A program made the position numbers and the translations under genes. Under the pieces are notes generated by a model. It was not told the DNA's origin, did no database searches, and worked only from the letters and a program-made list of their open reading frames with translations. Below are positions 37,754 to 49,037 of a stretch of 64,000 nucleotides of DNA, piece after piece. Source of the stretch: Halomonas sp. SSL-5 (lineage in GTDB: Bacteria; Pseudomonadota; Gammaproteobacteria; Pseudomonadales; Halomonadaceae); NCBI RefSeq assembly GCF_030708455.1, contig NZ_JAUYWF010000004.1, forward strand, positions 248,001 to 312,000, written 5' to 3'. The first letter of the stretch is position 1. Every line of letters begins with the position of its first letter.

Positions 37754-38380
37754 ATGCACAAGAGCGCCCTCTCCACCCTGATCGCCGCCGGCGTGGCCGC
37801 CGCCGCCGTCACCGCCAGCACCCAGGCCTTCGCCTACGGCGCCGGCGACTTCTTCACCCGCGTCGGCGTGGCCAAGGTCGAGCCCAAGAGCGATAACGGC
37901 GACATCCTCGGCGGAGCCGATGTCGACGTTCAGGACGATAGCGCCTTCGCCTTTACCCTGGGCTACCGCTTCACCGACAAGCTGGGCGTGGAGCTGCTGG
38001 CCGCCGAGCCCTTCGACCACGACTTCCAGGTCGAGGGCGTGACTGGCGGCTCCGTCGATCACCTCCCGCCGACCCTGACCCTGCAGTACTACCCGCTGGG
38101 CGGCACCGACGCCCGTGTGCAGCCCTATGCCGGCATCGGCGTCAACTACACCACGTTCTCCGATGAAGAGTTGGATGCACCGCTGTCGGTCGAGTTTGAC
38201 GACTCCTGGGGCGCCGCCGGCCAGCTGGGCGTCGACCTGCTGATCGACGACCACTGGGCCCTCAACGCCGCCGCTTGGTACCTGGATATCGACACCGACG
38301 CCAGCCTCAATGGCAACGACATCGGCAAGGTGGAGATCGACCCGGTGGTGGTGATGGGCGGCATCAGCTACCGCTTCTGA
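37754..38380 (+). CDS. ompW: OmpW family outer membrane protein
   Basis: An eight-stranded outer-membrane beta-barrel of 208 residues with a Sec signal (MHKSALSTLIAAGVAAAAVT, cleavage after AFA). Mature features are DFFTRVGVAKVEPKSDNGDI at the first strand, LGYRFTDKLGVELLAAEPF, LQYYPLGGTDARVQPYAGIG and the terminal SYRF (Phe at the C-terminus, typical for BAM recognition). OmpW forms a hydrophobic channel and in enterobacteria responds to oxygen through FNR; the FNR-type site upstream fits that. A strong palindrome follows the stop. Confidence 0.92.
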   Translation: MHKSALSTLIAAGVAAAAVTASTQAFAYGAGDFFTRVGVAKVEPKSDNGDILGGADVDVQDDSAFAFTLGYRFTDKLGVELLAAEPFDHDFQVEGVTGGSVDHLPPTLTLQYYPLGGTDARVQPYAGIGVNYTTFSDEELDAPLSVEFDDSWGAAGQLGVDLLIDDHWALNAAAWYLDIDTDASLNGNDIGKVEIDPVVVMGGISYRF

Positions 38381-38395
38381 TCGCCCCGCTCGACA

Positions 38396-38427
38396 CGACG
38401 AGGCCCGCCATATGGCGGGCCTCGTCG
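38396..38427. terminator. Bidirectional terminator between ompW and a convergent gene
   Basis: A perfect 32-base palindrome (CGACGAGGCCCGCCAT and its complement). No T-tract on either side. It lies between convergent stops. Confidence 0.75.
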
Positions 38428-38461
38428 CGTGCGGGAGCGGCGGGTCGAATCAGGACCGCCT

Positions 38462-38962
38462 TCAGCGTGGCGTAAGCCGCGAGAGGCCGAGGGCGGCGAG
38501 GGTCGCGGCGTCGAGCCCGGTAACCGCCTCCACCGCCGCGAGCCGCGCGTGGTAGCCGGGACTCAGGAAGGGTTCGCCGGCCAGCAGGTGCTCGAGGTAC
38601 TCCCGCGCCGGCCGCAGCGCCTCGGCGGTGGTACCCGGCGCGGCGATGTAGACCCAGGCCTCCAGGGTCCCCTCCTGGGTCACCACCGGCAGGCGGTGGC
38701 GATCGTACTCCCGGGGGTAGCCCTCGTAGGGATCCATGTCCAGGATCTGGCCGGGATGCTCGAGCTCGAACAGCGCTCCCTCGACCCGTTCGCCCGGCCG
38801 GGGCACCACGTTGGCGTGGGCGATGCCCGCCACCCGGGACGCCTTGTCGAAACGCAGCGCGTGGTCATGCAGCACACCGGCCAACACTTGGCGGGTGGGG
38901 CCGATACGGGCGGCGACACGGGCGGGATTCATGTTACTGCCATAGGCAAAGTAGTAGGGCAT
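38462..38962 (-). CDS. Gamma-glutamylcyclotransferase-fold (AIG2-like) protein
   Basis: A 166-residue GGCT/AIG2-fold protein. The substrate-binding loop is YYFAYGSNMNPARVAARIG at residues 3-21, and the proposed catalytic acid is the Glu in DMDPYEGYPREYDRHRLPV (near residue 80). Members release 5-oxoproline from gamma-glutamyl compounds such as glutathione breakdown products, or gamma-glutamylamines; the substrate here is not determined. ATG at 38962. It follows the YqcC-like gene with a nine-base gap, so the two form a unit. Confidence 0.88.
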   Translation of the reverse strand: MPYYFAYGSNMNPARVAARIGPTRQVLAGVLHDHALRFDKASRVAGIAHANVVPRPGERVEGALFELEHPGQILDMDPYEGYPREYDRHRLPVVTQEGTLEAWVYIAAPGTTAEALRPAREYLEHLLAGEPFLSPGYHARLAAVEAVTGLDAATLAALGLSRLTPR

Positions 38963-38971
38963 GGCGCGGCC

Positions 38972-39304
38972 TCAGTTCTCGGTGACCAGCCGGTCGATCT
39001 CCTCCACCGCCTGGCGAAGCAGCAGGCGGTCGCTGGCGCGCATCCCCGCCTCGGCCAGGTAGGTGTCCAACATCGGGGCCACCTCGCAGCGCGCCGGCAG
39101 CGGCGCCCGGCGCTCCACCAGGGCATCCAGCCGGGGGATGAACACGAAGCGCATCCACTGGGGCAGCGCCATGGTGTCGACGCAGAAGGGCTGCTGGCTG
39201 TGGAACGCCGCGGGGTCGGGGGTGGCCATGCGCCACAGGCCGGCCGCCTTCATGGTCGCCTCGAGCCGGCGCAGGGCCTGGTCGAGTTCGTCGTGAACCG
39301 TCAT
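38972..39304 (-). CDS. yqcC: YqcC family protein (DUF446)
   Basis: A 110-residue helical protein. The family core is ATMKAAGLWRMATPDPAAFH with SQQPFCVDTMALPQWMRFVF and IPRLDALVERRAPLPARCEV, matching E. coli YqcC. Function unknown; in E. coli yqcC is next to the pseudouridine synthase truC. Start at 39304 (MTVHDELDQAL) is preferred to an upstream in-frame ATG at 39388 because family members start there. Nine bases separate it from the GGCT gene. Confidence 0.88.
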   Translation of the reverse strand: MTVHDELDQALRRLEATMKAAGLWRMATPDPAAFHSQQPFCVDTMALPQWMRFVFIPRLDALVERRAPLPARCEVAPMLDTYLAEAGMRASDRLLLRQAVEEIDRLVTEN

Positions 39305-39565
39305 CGGGAAACTCCATTCGCGTGTGCTCCCATTATCCCGTCCCCGGCGGCGAGTGGCCACCCACCGACCCGCTCTCCACGCCCCCATTCACAGTTTCCG
39401 TGAACGGGGCTGTGGATAACCACTGGAAAGAGTTCGCCAGCCCCGATGTCATGGGCAGTGCCGCCCGGCGATCAAGATTTGACCATCGCCACGGGAACCG
39501 CGGCGTACCTGCTGACAGCCCACCGGTGCCGCGGTAGAGTGCACGCTCTGACAAGCGGAGATGCC

Positions 39566-40585
39566 ATGCAACCCATCCACACCCTTCACGACTTCTTCGT
39601 GCGCAGCGGTGCCGAGGTGCGGCTCTACCACCTGGGCCGGCGCGTCGAACCCTGCGAGATGTCGACCCTGGCGGCCCTGGAGGCCGACCAGGCGCCCTGG
39701 CCCGCCCCCTGGCAGGGCCAGGCGCGGCTGGGCCTGGTCTTTCGCCTGGGCGACATGCAGGACCCGCTGATCTGGTTCCTGGCCCTGCCCCTGGACGAAC
39801 AGGGCCGCCTCGACCCGGCATCCCGCGATGCCTTCGTGCAGCGGCTGCTCGAGACCCTGGGCCATAGCGTGGCCAACGTCGGCCGCGAGGACGGTGCGGC
39901 GGTGGATAACCTGATGAAGGACAATCCCCTGGCCTTCACCCCCTCGCTGCCCTTCCAGGCCATGCTCCACGCCCGCGCCAGCCAGGACCTGGGGCGCCCG
40001 GCCAGCCAGCACCTGGAGCCGGTGGAGGCCTATCTGAGCGGCCAGCAGGCCCTCGACTGGCAGGCGCTGGGGCTCCAGGGCCTGGCCGACTTCGCGGTGC
40101 GGATGGGCGACGAGGAGCGCCGGCAGCTGGCTCTGCGGCTTCCCGCGCTGCCCCACGAGGTGCTCACCTCGCTGTGCTACTGCCTGGAGCATGTGGCCAT
40201 CGACGCCGAGCTGGCCGCGGCGCTGCGCACCCGGGGCGAGGCGGCGGCGGCCGCGGGCGATGTGGAGGGGCTGTGCGCCTGCGTGCGCGCCGCCTCGGGC
40301 AGCGCGGCTGCCGGCGCCTGGTTCGACAGCCTGCTGGCCGATGCTCACGCCTGCGGCCCCGACCTGCTGGCGGCCATCGCCGCGCGCGGCTGGTCCCTCC
40401 TCGAGGATGGCCAGCGGCTGCCGCGCTACCTGGAGCGCCTGGCCAGCTGCGAGCAGGCAGACTTCATGAGAGTGGCCCGCGACCTGGCCCTGATTCCCAG
40501 GCTGCGACTGCCGGTACTGATGACCCTGCGCGAGGCGCCCGCCGACTCGCCCATCGGCCGACGGCTCGCGGCCCTGACGCGTTGA
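39566..40585 (+). CDS. DUF3549 family protein
   Basis: A 339-residue protein of a conserved gammaproteobacterial family without known function. It starts MQPIHTLHDFFVRSGAEVRL; further typical segments are VFRLGDMQDPLIWFLALPLD (about residues 62-81), NPLAFTPSLPFQAMLHARAS (about 121-140) and an alanine-rich helical C-terminal half like a repeat scaffold. No signal peptide, membrane span or catalytic motif. The start at 39566 is set by family similarity; an out-of-frame ATG lies five bases upstream. It precedes the retropepsin-like gene by 15 bases, so they may be cotranscribed. Confidence 0.75.
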   Translation: MQPIHTLHDFFVRSGAEVRLYHLGRRVEPCEMSTLAALEADQAPWPAPWQGQARLGLVFRLGDMQDPLIWFLALPLDEQGRLDPASRDAFVQRLLETLGHSVANVGREDGAAVDNLMKDNPLAFTPSLPFQAMLHARASQDLGRPASQHLEPVEAYLSGQQALDWQALGLQGLADFAVRMGDEERRQLALRLPALPHEVLTSLCYCLEHVAIDAELAAALRTRGEAAAAAGDVEGLCACVRAASGSAAAGAWFDSLLADAHACGPDLLAAIAARGWSLLEDGQRLPRYLERLASCEQADFMRVARDLALIPRLRLPVLMTLREAPADSPIGRRLAALTR

Positions 40586-40600
40586 AGGCGAGAACGACCC

Positions 40601-41047
40601 ATGACGATGATGAAGGAACTGCCCTATACCCCCAAGGCGGTGATCGGCCGCCGCGAGATGGTCGAGCTGCCGGAGATGCACCTCGTGCTGTGCGCCAAGG
40701 CGGATACCGGGGCACGCACCTCGGCGCTGCACGCCGAGGACATCGAATCCTTCGAGGAGGACGGCCACCTGTGGGTCAGCTTCACCACCCGCAGCGGTGG
40801 CCCGGAGACGCCGCCCCATGTGTTTCGCATGCACCTCCACGATCGCCGCAAGGTGCGCAGCTCCAACGGACAGGCGGAGTGGCGCTACGTGATCCGCACG
40901 CCCATGCGCCTCGGCTCGCTTACCTACCAGGTGGAGCTGTCCCTGACCGATCGGCGCGACATGCGCCACCCCATGTTGCTGGGCCGCCGTGCCCTGCGCC
41001 GCCTGCTGGTGGCGCCCGGCGCCGCCTTCCTGCACGGCGAACCCTGA
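40601..41047 (+). CDS. Retropepsin-like protein of the RimK-associated family (PF05618)
   Basis: A 148-residue protein of the family once annotated as ATP-dependent zinc protease and now regarded as retropepsin-like aspartic peptidases. The aspartic-protease signature is AKADTGARTSALHAED (about residues 32-47, D-T-G). VRSSNGQAEWRYVI and MRHPMLLGRRALRRLLVAPG match the later family motifs including the hydrophobic-hydrophobic-G segment. No signal peptide. It is 30 bases upstream of rimK, an association seen in many gammaproteobacteria, so it probably works on the RimK product or substrate (inference). Several Met codons at the start (MTMMKEL) leave the exact start open by a few residues. Confidence 0.85.
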   Translation: MTMMKELPYTPKAVIGRREMVELPEMHLVLCAKADTGARTSALHAEDIESFEEDGHLWVSFTTRSGGPETPPHVFRMHLHDRRKVRSSNGQAEWRYVIRTPMRLGSLTYQVELSLTDRRDMRHPMLLGRRALRRLLVAPGAAFLHGEP

Positions 41048-41077
41048 ACCGACCGGCCACCGCCCCGGAGCTACTCG

Positions 41078-41986
41078 ATGCATATCGCGCTGCTGTCACG
41101 CAACCGTAACCTCTACTCCACGCGGCGCCTGGTGGAGGCCGCCGAGGCGCGCGGCCATACCGCCCGGGTGGTCGACACCCTGCGCTGCTACATGAGCATC
41201 GCCGCCCACCACCCCTCGATCCACTACAAGGGGGAGGAGCTGGAGCCCTTCGATGCGGTGGTCCCGCGCATCGGCGCCTCGGTCACCTTCTACGGCTGTG
41301 CGGTGCTGCGCCAGTTCGAGATGATGGGCACCTATGTGCTCAACGACAACGTCTCGATCACCCGCTCCCGGGACAAGCTGCGCTCGCTGCAGCTACTGTC
41401 GCGCAAGGGACTGGGACTGCCGATCACCGGCTTCGCCCACTCCCCCGACGACATCCCCGACCTGATCACCATGGTCAAGGGCGCCCCGCTGGTCATCAAG
41501 CTGCTCGAGGGCACCCAGGGCATCGGCGTGGTGCTGGCCGAGACCAATCAGGCGGCAGAAAGCGTGATCCAGGCCTTCATGGGCATGAAGGCCAATATCA
41601 TGGTCCAGGAGTACATCAAGGAGGCCCGCGGCGCCGATATCCGCTGCTTCGTGATCGGCGACAAGGTGGTGGCGGCCATGAAGCGCCAGGCTGCCGATGG
41701 CGAATTCCGCTCCAACCTGCACCGCGGCGGCACCGCCAGCGTGATACGCATCACCCCGGAGGAGCGCTCCACGGCGATCCGCGCCGCCAAGGCCATGGGC
41801 CTGAGGGTGGCCGGCGTCGACCTGTTGCGTGCCAATCACGGCCCGGTGATCATGGAGGTCAACTCCTCCCCGGGCCTGCAGGGCATCGAGAGCGCCACCG
41901 GCAAGGATATCGCCGGCCTGATCATCGAACACCTGGAGAAGAATGCCGCCCCGGCCCGCAAGGCACCACCTAAGCCCAAGGGGTAA
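41078..41986 (+). CDS. rimK: Ribosomal protein S6--L-glutamate ligase RimK
   Basis: An ATP-grasp ligase that adds glutamate residues to the C-terminus of ribosomal protein bS6. The 302-residue product opens [20 protein letters not shown] and shows the ATP-grasp elements: [38 protein letters not shown] (glycine loop near residue 145), [20 protein letters not shown] and the metal-binding [14 protein letters not shown] near residue 265. The C-terminal tail is Lys/Pro/Ala-rich. The upstream retropepsin-like gene is its likely partner. Confidence 0.94.
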   Translation: MHIALLSRNRNLYSTRRLVEAAEARGHTARVVDTLRCYMSIAAHHPSIHYKGEELEPFDAVVPRIGASVTFYGCAVLRQFEMMGTYVLNDNVSITRSRDKLRSLQLLSRKGLGLPITGFAHSPDDIPDLITMVKGAPLVIKLLEGTQGIGVVLAETNQAAESVIQAFMGMKANIMVQEYIKEARGADIRCFVIGDKVVAAMKRQAADGEFRSNLHRGGTASVIRITPEERSTAIRAAKAMGLRVAGVDLLRANHGPVIMEVNSSPGLQGIESATGKDIAGLIIEHLEKNAAPARKAPPKPKG

Positions 41987-42108
41987 TTGCCAGTTGTGCA
42001 CAGGCCAGGCCCAATGGGCATCGCGGATTCCACACTTATTCCAGTCCGGGGGTAGCAAAACAGTGTTTCCCCGGCCACAATCTGCGTCACCAAAGGGGGT
42101 GACCGCTC

Positions 42109-42558
42109 ATGTTTCTCGACAATCGCCAGGTGGCGATGGACAGCGTGCTGGAAGCGCTGGCCGACAGCATCGACTACTTTCAGGACAATCTGGAGCGCCT
42201 GCGCCCATCGCTGCGCGACGCTCTCAAGCCGCACTATGAGGCGCGCAGCCGGTCGATGCGCGAGCTGCAGGAGCTCGCTCGGGAGCACCTCAACATGCTG
42301 CCCCGGGACGCCGATGTCGAACGCGACGACTACATGTGGCTGTGGAGCCGGCTGAAGAGCTTCGTCGGCAACGAGAGCCAGGTGGTGATCGGCGAACTGC
42401 TGGAGCAGGAGCGCGTGCTGATGCAGGCCCTCTCCAACCTGATGACTCACCCCCTGCCCGATGCCCTGGAGCCGACGGTGGAGGAGTGCTGGAAGGGCTG
42501 CCGGGCGCTGATCCGCGAGCTCTACGCCCTGCAGAAGACCCACGCCAAGCGGCGCTGA
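42109..42558 (+). CDS. Hypothetical helical protein
   Basis: A 149-residue, Leu/Glu/Arg-rich, probably all-helical cytoplasmic protein I do not recognise. It begins MFLDNRQVAMDSVLEALADS; later LREALKPHYEAR-like and ELLEQERVLMQALSNLMTHP segments have heptad-like spacing compatible with a helical bundle. No signal, membrane span or catalytic motif. GC-biased third positions and a clean start support it as real. Its stop lies within the first unit of a 24-base tandem repeat, so its C-terminus is next to a potentially unstable sequence. Confidence 0.6.
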   Translation: MFLDNRQVAMDSVLEALADSIDYFQDNLERLRPSLRDALKPHYEARSRSMRELQELAREHLNMLPRDADVERDDYMWLWSRLKSFVGNESQVVIGELLEQERVLMQALSNLMTHPLPDALEPTVEECWKGCRALIRELYALQKTHAKRR

Positions 42559-42622
42559 GGGCTCCTGACCAAGGGGCGCTGAGGGCTCCTGGCCAAACGG
42601 CGCTGAAGGCTCCTGCTCAGCG
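42551..42622. repeat. Three-copy 24-bp tandem repeat over two convergent stop codons
   Basis: Units start at 42551, 42575 and 42599, each beginning GGCGCTGARGGCTCCTG. Units 1 and 2 differ at three positions; unit 3 diverges more in its last third. Period 24 keeps reading frame. The + strand gene stops in unit 1 (TGA 42556-42558) and the - strand gene stops in unit 3 (42617-42619). Confidence 0.85.
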
Positions 42623-43342
42623 CCGCTCCGCTGCCGGTCCCGGCGTATCGATGGCCCAGCCCCGCTGCGCGGCCTGGGGCACGATCTCCAGCGGCTCCCG
42701 GGGCCCCAGGAAGTGGGGCTCACGCCCCCACAGGTAGAGATCTCCCAGGGTAGCCAGCCGCGCCACCCACTCCCGCGCCGCCAGGCGCCACTGCCCCTTG
42801 ACCCGGTGTGACGACACCGCGCAGCCCTGGGCCTCGATGCCCAGCGCCTCGGCGATGAACAGCGCCCGCGGCAGGTGCCAGGCCTGGGTGATCAGCAGCC
42901 CACGCTCCACGCCGAACACCGCCCGCGCCCGGGCCAGGGTATCGAAGGTGCTGAAGCCGGCGTAGTCCAGCGTCATGGCGGTTTCGGGCACCCCGCGACC
43001 GCGAAGGTCGCGCCACATGGTGATGGGCTCGTTGTAGGAGAGGGTGCGGTTGTCGCCGGAGAGCAGCAGGTGGTCGACCCGATCCAGGCGCAACAGCCGC
43101 GCCGAGGCGCTCATGCGCGCCTCGAAGTAGGGATTGCGGACACCGCTGCGGGTCCAGTGGGAGGTGCCGAACACGATGCCCACCCGCTCGGCACGGCACA
43201 GCGGCAGCTCATGCTCGATGCGCTCACGGGTCTGGCCCAGCACCCAGAGGTTGGCGACCAGCAGCAACAGTGCCGCCAGCAGCACCGCCGTGCCCAGCGC
43301 CATCAGGATGGCCCGGAGGACCCGCCACGCTGACCACTTCAT
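42617..43342 (-). CDS. SanA/YdcF (DUF218) family membrane protein
   Basis: A 241-residue protein with one N-terminal membrane anchor (about residues 7-31, VLRAILMALGTAVLLAALLL) and a DUF218 domain outside it. Typical stretches are VGIVFGTSHWTRSGVRNPYF (about 49-68), HLLLSGDNRTLSYNEP (about 88) and LLITQAWHLPRALFIAEALG (about 155). SanA in E. coli affects envelope barrier function to large antibiotics; DUF218 proteins may act on envelope polysaccharide precursors. Start at 43342 is chosen because AGGAG lies six bases upstream of that ATG. It lies downstream of sufT on the opposite end of a 71-base gap and is probably separate from the suf unit. Confidence 0.85.
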   Translation of the reverse strand: MKWSAWRVLRAILMALGTAVLLAALLLLVANLWVLGQTRERIEHELPLCRAERVGIVFGTSHWTRSGVRNPYFEARMSASARLLRLDRVDHLLLSGDNRTLSYNEPITMWRDLRGRGVPETAMTLDYAGFSTFDTLARARAVFGVERGLLITQAWHLPRALFIAEALGIEAQGCAVSSHRVKGQWRLAAREWVARLATLGDLYLWGREPHFLGPREPLEIVPQAAQRGWAIDTPGPAAERR

Positions 43343-43413
43343 CGGCATCTCCTGTTCCCTGTGCGCCCGGCACACCCCGGTCGATCACCGCAGGACGCCT
43401 CGGGCGCGGGCCG

Positions 43414-43986
43414 CTAGAACATGCCGAGCTCGAGCTTGGCCTCGTCGCTCATCATCTCACGACTCCAGGGCGGATCGAAGACGATCTCGGTGTGTACCTT
43501 GCTGATCTGGGGGGCGCCGAGGATCTTGTTGCGCGCATCGGCGGCGATCACGTCGCCCATGCCGCAGCCCGGCGCGGTCAGCGTCATGCGGATGGTGACG
43601 ATGCGCTCGCCGCTGATCAGTCGCTCGAGGCGACAGCCGTAGACCAGCCCCAGGTCGACGATATTGACCGGGATCTCGGGGTCGAAACAGGTGCGCAGCT
43701 GGTCCCACACGAACCGCTCGATCTCCTCGTCGGAGGCGTCCTCGGGCAGGGTCGGACGCGGCAGCGCCTCGAGGCCCAGGGCATCGAGGTTGGCGCCCTC
43801 GATCAGGTAGAGGCGCCCCTCGAAGCCGACGCTGACCGTGCTGCCCTTGGCCTGCATCACGTTGACCACGCTGTCCTCGGCGAGGGTCACGGTCTTGCCG
43901 AAGGGAATGGAGATCACCTCCACGTCGCGGTGCAGGGGCAGCTCCTGCCCCTTGTGGAGGCTCGCTATCTGCTCGATATCGCTCAT
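43414..43986 (-). CDS. sufT: Fe-S cluster assembly protein SufT (MIP18/DUF59 family)
   Basis: A 190-residue SufT-type protein that helps mature iron-sulfur proteins, especially when demand is high. The N-terminal half is a small beta domain (IPFGKTVTLAEDSVVNVMQA). The C-terminal half is the MIP18/DUF59 domain with RTCFDPEIPVNIVDLGLVYG (about residues 98-117) and LTAPGCGMGDVIAADARNK (Cys near residue 140). It starts 37 bases after sufS ends and closes the regulator-sufBCDS-sufT operon. The start at 43986 (MSDIEQI) follows GGAACGCC-type spacing and family length. Confidence 0.92.
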   Translation of the reverse strand: MSDIEQIASLHKGQELPLHRDVEVISIPFGKTVTLAEDSVVNVMQAKGSTVSVGFEGRLYLIEGANLDALGLEALPRPTLPEDASDEEIERFVWDQLRTCFDPEIPVNIVDLGLVYGCRLERLISGERIVTIRMTLTAPGCGMGDVIAADARNKILGAPQISKVHTEIVFDPPWSREMMSDEAKLELGMF

Positions 43987-44023
43987 GGCGTTCCTTTTCT
44001 GGCGGTTCCCTGGCCGGCAGTGG

Positions 44024-45280
44024 TTACCTGACCATGCCGATGACTCGCTCCAGGGCCTCGGCGAAGACGTCGATCTCTTCCAGGGTGTTGTAGGCGGCGA
44101 ACGATGCCCGGCAGGTGGCGTCCACGCCGAAGTGGGCGAGCAGCGGCTGGGCGCAGTGGTGGCCGGTACGGATCGCAACCCCGAGCTGGTCGATCAGCAG
44201 GCCGATATCCTGGGCATGGGCGCCGTCGACCACGAAGGAGAGCACCCCCGCCTTGTCCGGGGCGGTGCCCAGGATGCGCAGGCCGTCGATGGTGGAGACC
44301 CGCTCGGTGGCGTGGGCCAGCAGCCGCCCCTCCCAGGCGCCGATGGCGTCGAGGCCGACGCCGGCCACCCACTTCAGGGCCTCGCCCAGGGCGATCACCT
44401 CGGCGATGGCCGGGGTGCCCGCCTCGAACTTGTGGGGAAGCTCGGCGAAGGTGGTGCCGGCCTCGAAGGAGACGGTGGCGATCATCTCGCCACCGCCCTG
44501 CCAGGGCGGCATCGCCTCGAGCAGATCGGCCTTGCCGTAGAGCACCCCAACGCCGGTGGGGCCATAGACCTTGTGGCCGGAGAAGGCGTAGAAGTCGGCG
44601 TCGATGTCGCGCACGTCCACCGCCTGGTGGGGCGTGGCCTGGGCGCCGTCAACCAGGATAAGCGCGCCGTGGGCGTGGGCGATGGTCGCCATCGCCTTGA
44701 CCGGGTTGATCGTACCGAAGGCGTTGGAGACGTGGTTGACCGCCACCAGTCTCGTGCGCTCGGTGAAGAGCGCACGGTAGGCGTCGAGGTCGAGCACGCC
44801 GCGTTCGTCCACCGGGATCACCTTGATGGTGAAGCCGAGCTCGGCGGCCAGCAGCTGCCAGGGCACGATATTGGAGTGGTGCTCCAGGCGCGAGATCAGC
44901 ACCTCGTCGCCGGCCTTGAGGTTGGCGCGCCCCCAGCTGTTGGCCACCAGGTTGATCGCCTCGGTGGTGCCGCGGGTAAAGATGAGCTCGCGGGTCTCGG
45001 CCGCGTTCAGGAAGCCGCGAACCGTCTCCCGGGTGCCCTCGAAGGCCGCGGTGGCCTCGTCGGCCAGGGTGTGCAGGCCGCGGTGGATATTGGCGTTGTA
45101 GCCCCCATAGTAGGCATCGAACGCCGCGATCACCTGGCGCGGGGTCTGGCTGGTCGCCGCATTGTCGAGATAGACCAGCGGCCTGCCATGCACCTGGCGG
45201 GACAGGATCGGGAAGTCGGCGCGGATCGCCGCGACGTCCAGGGTCGGGGTCGCGGGGGCGCGAGTGGCCAGGTCGGTCAT
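44024..45280 (-). CDS. sufS: Cysteine desulfurase SufS (class II)
   Basis: PLP-dependent removal of sulfur from cysteine as a persulfide for cluster assembly. The 418-residue product has LDNAATSQTPRQVIAAFDAY near residue 35, the TRGTTEAINLVANSWG loop near 93, the PLP lysine in FYAFSGHKVYGPTGVGVL near 231 and the group II catalytic-Cys motif RTGHHCAQPLLAHFG near 370. No SufE or SufU activator is encoded in this operon, so the desulfurase is either helped by one encoded elsewhere or differs in activation (inference). Confidence 0.95.
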   Translation of the reverse strand: MTDLATRAPATPTLDVAAIRADFPILSRQVHGRPLVYLDNAATSQTPRQVIAAFDAYYGGYNANIHRGLHTLADEATAAFEGTRETVRGFLNAAETRELIFTRGTTEAINLVANSWGRANLKAGDEVLISRLEHHSNIVPWQLLAAELGFTIKVIPVDERGVLDLDAYRALFTERTRLVAVNHVSNAFGTINPVKAMATIAHAHGALILVDGAQATPHQAVDVRDIDADFYAFSGHKVYGPTGVGVLYGKADLLEAMPPWQGGGEMIATVSFEAGTTFAELPHKFEAGTPAIAEVIALGEALKWVAGVGLDAIGAWEGRLLAHATERVSTIDGLRILGTAPDKAGVLSFVVDGAHAQDIGLLIDQLGVAIRTGHHCAQPLLAHFGVDATCRASFAAYNTLEEIDVFAEALERVIGMVR

Positions 45281-45338
45281 GGCAGGCTCCTCCTCAGGAT
45301 GGCGCGGTCGCTCTCACTCATCGTCCTTACTCATCACC

Positions 45339-46696
45339 CTATTCATCACCCAAGGCCACGGCGGCTTCCACCAGCCCGGCCAGGTTGAAGCGCTCGGGCA
45401 GCTTGCCGGCCACGGCGAGCTCAACGCGCTCGGCGATGGCATCCAGGTTCACCTCCTCCAGCACCTCGCCGGCGAAAGCCAGGGTCAGCAGCCCGCGGGC
45501 GGTCTGGCGATCGATGCCGCGGCTACGCAAGGCGTAGACCGCCTCCTCGTCGAGCTGGCCGGTGGTGGTGCCGTGGGAGCACTTGACGTCATCGGCGTAG
45601 ATCTCGAGCTCCGGCTTGGCGTCGATCTCGGCGCGGTCGGAGAGCAGCAGGTTGGCGTTGCTCTGGAAGCCCTCGATCTTCTGGCTGTCGCGCTTGACCA
45701 CCACCTTGCCGTTGAACACGCCATGGGCGCGATCGTCGAGGATGCCCTTGTAGTTCTCGTTGGAGAACGTAAGGGGCGCGTTGTGGTTGGCCAGGGTGTG
45801 GCTGTCCACGTGCTGGCGGCCCTGGCCGTAGAACAGGCCATAGAAGTCGCAGGTGGCGTTCTCGCCGTTCAGGTCGCTGATCAGGTCGGTACGCACCAGG
45901 GCGCCGCCCAGGTTCAGGTTGAACGAGGTATAGCGGCTGTCGCGGGCCTGCTCGACGTGGATGGAGGCCACGTGCAGGTCGGCAAGCGGCGACTCCTGCA
46001 GCTTGTAGTGGGTCAGGATGGCATTGCGCTCGAGGATGATCTCCTCCACCAGATTGGTGAAGTTGGCGGCCTCTTCCTCGCCCACGTGGTGCTCGACCAG
46101 GGTCGCCTGGCTGCGCCCGCCGGCCTGGACCAGGATGCGCGGATGGCTCATCACCGGCTGCGCTCCGTTCCTGGAGAGGAACTGCAGGATGATCGGCTTC
46201 TCGACCACGGTGCCCGGCGCCAGGCGCAGCACCGCGCCCTCCTCCATGAAGGCGGTATTGAGCGCCGAGAAGGGCGAGAACTCGACCCCGGTGAGGCGTC
46301 CCAGCGGACCACCCACCGCCTCGTGGTTCTCCTCCAGGGCCGCCGAGAGCGGCACCAGGCTGACACCCGCCGGCAGGTCGTCGAGCCGCGACAGGGCCGG
46401 GGCGAAGACGCCGTCGACGAAGGTCAGCCGGTGCGCATCGATGGGCAGGGTCAGGGCCGCCGCGCCCGCCTGGGAGAACTCGGCATCGCCGGCCAGGGCG
46501 AAGTCGCCCCGGGCGATGGCACGAACATCGGTGTACTTCCACGCCTCGTCGCGGCGCGTGGGGAAGCCCATCGCCTCGAAGCGGGCCGCACCCGCCTGGC
46601 GCCGGGCGGCGATCCAGGTCGGCTCCTGGCCCCGAGTCTCGAGGCGGCCGGCGCGGAACTCGGCCAAGCGGTCGAGAAAACGCTGTGTCTCTTCAC

Positions 46697-46700
<4 letters not shown>
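45339..46700 (-). CDS. sufD: Fe-S cluster scaffold subunit SufD
   Basis: The 453-residue partner of SufB in the SufBC2D scaffold; it takes part in iron entry. The C-terminal beta-helix core is recognisable: LSDRAEIDAKPELEIYADDV followed by KCSHGTTTGQLDEEAVYALR (His near residue 360 corresponds to the conserved SufD His). The N-terminal region has DEAWKYTDVRAIARGDFALA. It overlaps sufC by four bases (46697-46700, ATGA), so translation is coupled, and sufS follows 58 bases later. Confidence 0.94.
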
Positions 46701-47449
<749 letters not shown>

Positions 47450-47522
47450 CGTGATTACCTTTTCGATTCGGGCGGGCCGCCGCCGCGGCCCGCCACGGTG
47501 AATTCATTGCCTGGAGGGCGAC

Positions 47523-48965
<1,443 letters not shown>

Positions 48966-49037
48966 GATCTCTCCCCTCCCGGGCGGTTGGGCCGGCGAGG
49001 CGCGCTCGCCGATTGAATCCGATGAAACTCGAGTGGC

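Noticed and set aside
42551..42622. CRISPR-like array
   Set aside because: Only three units with no spacers between them; it is a simple tandem repeat.
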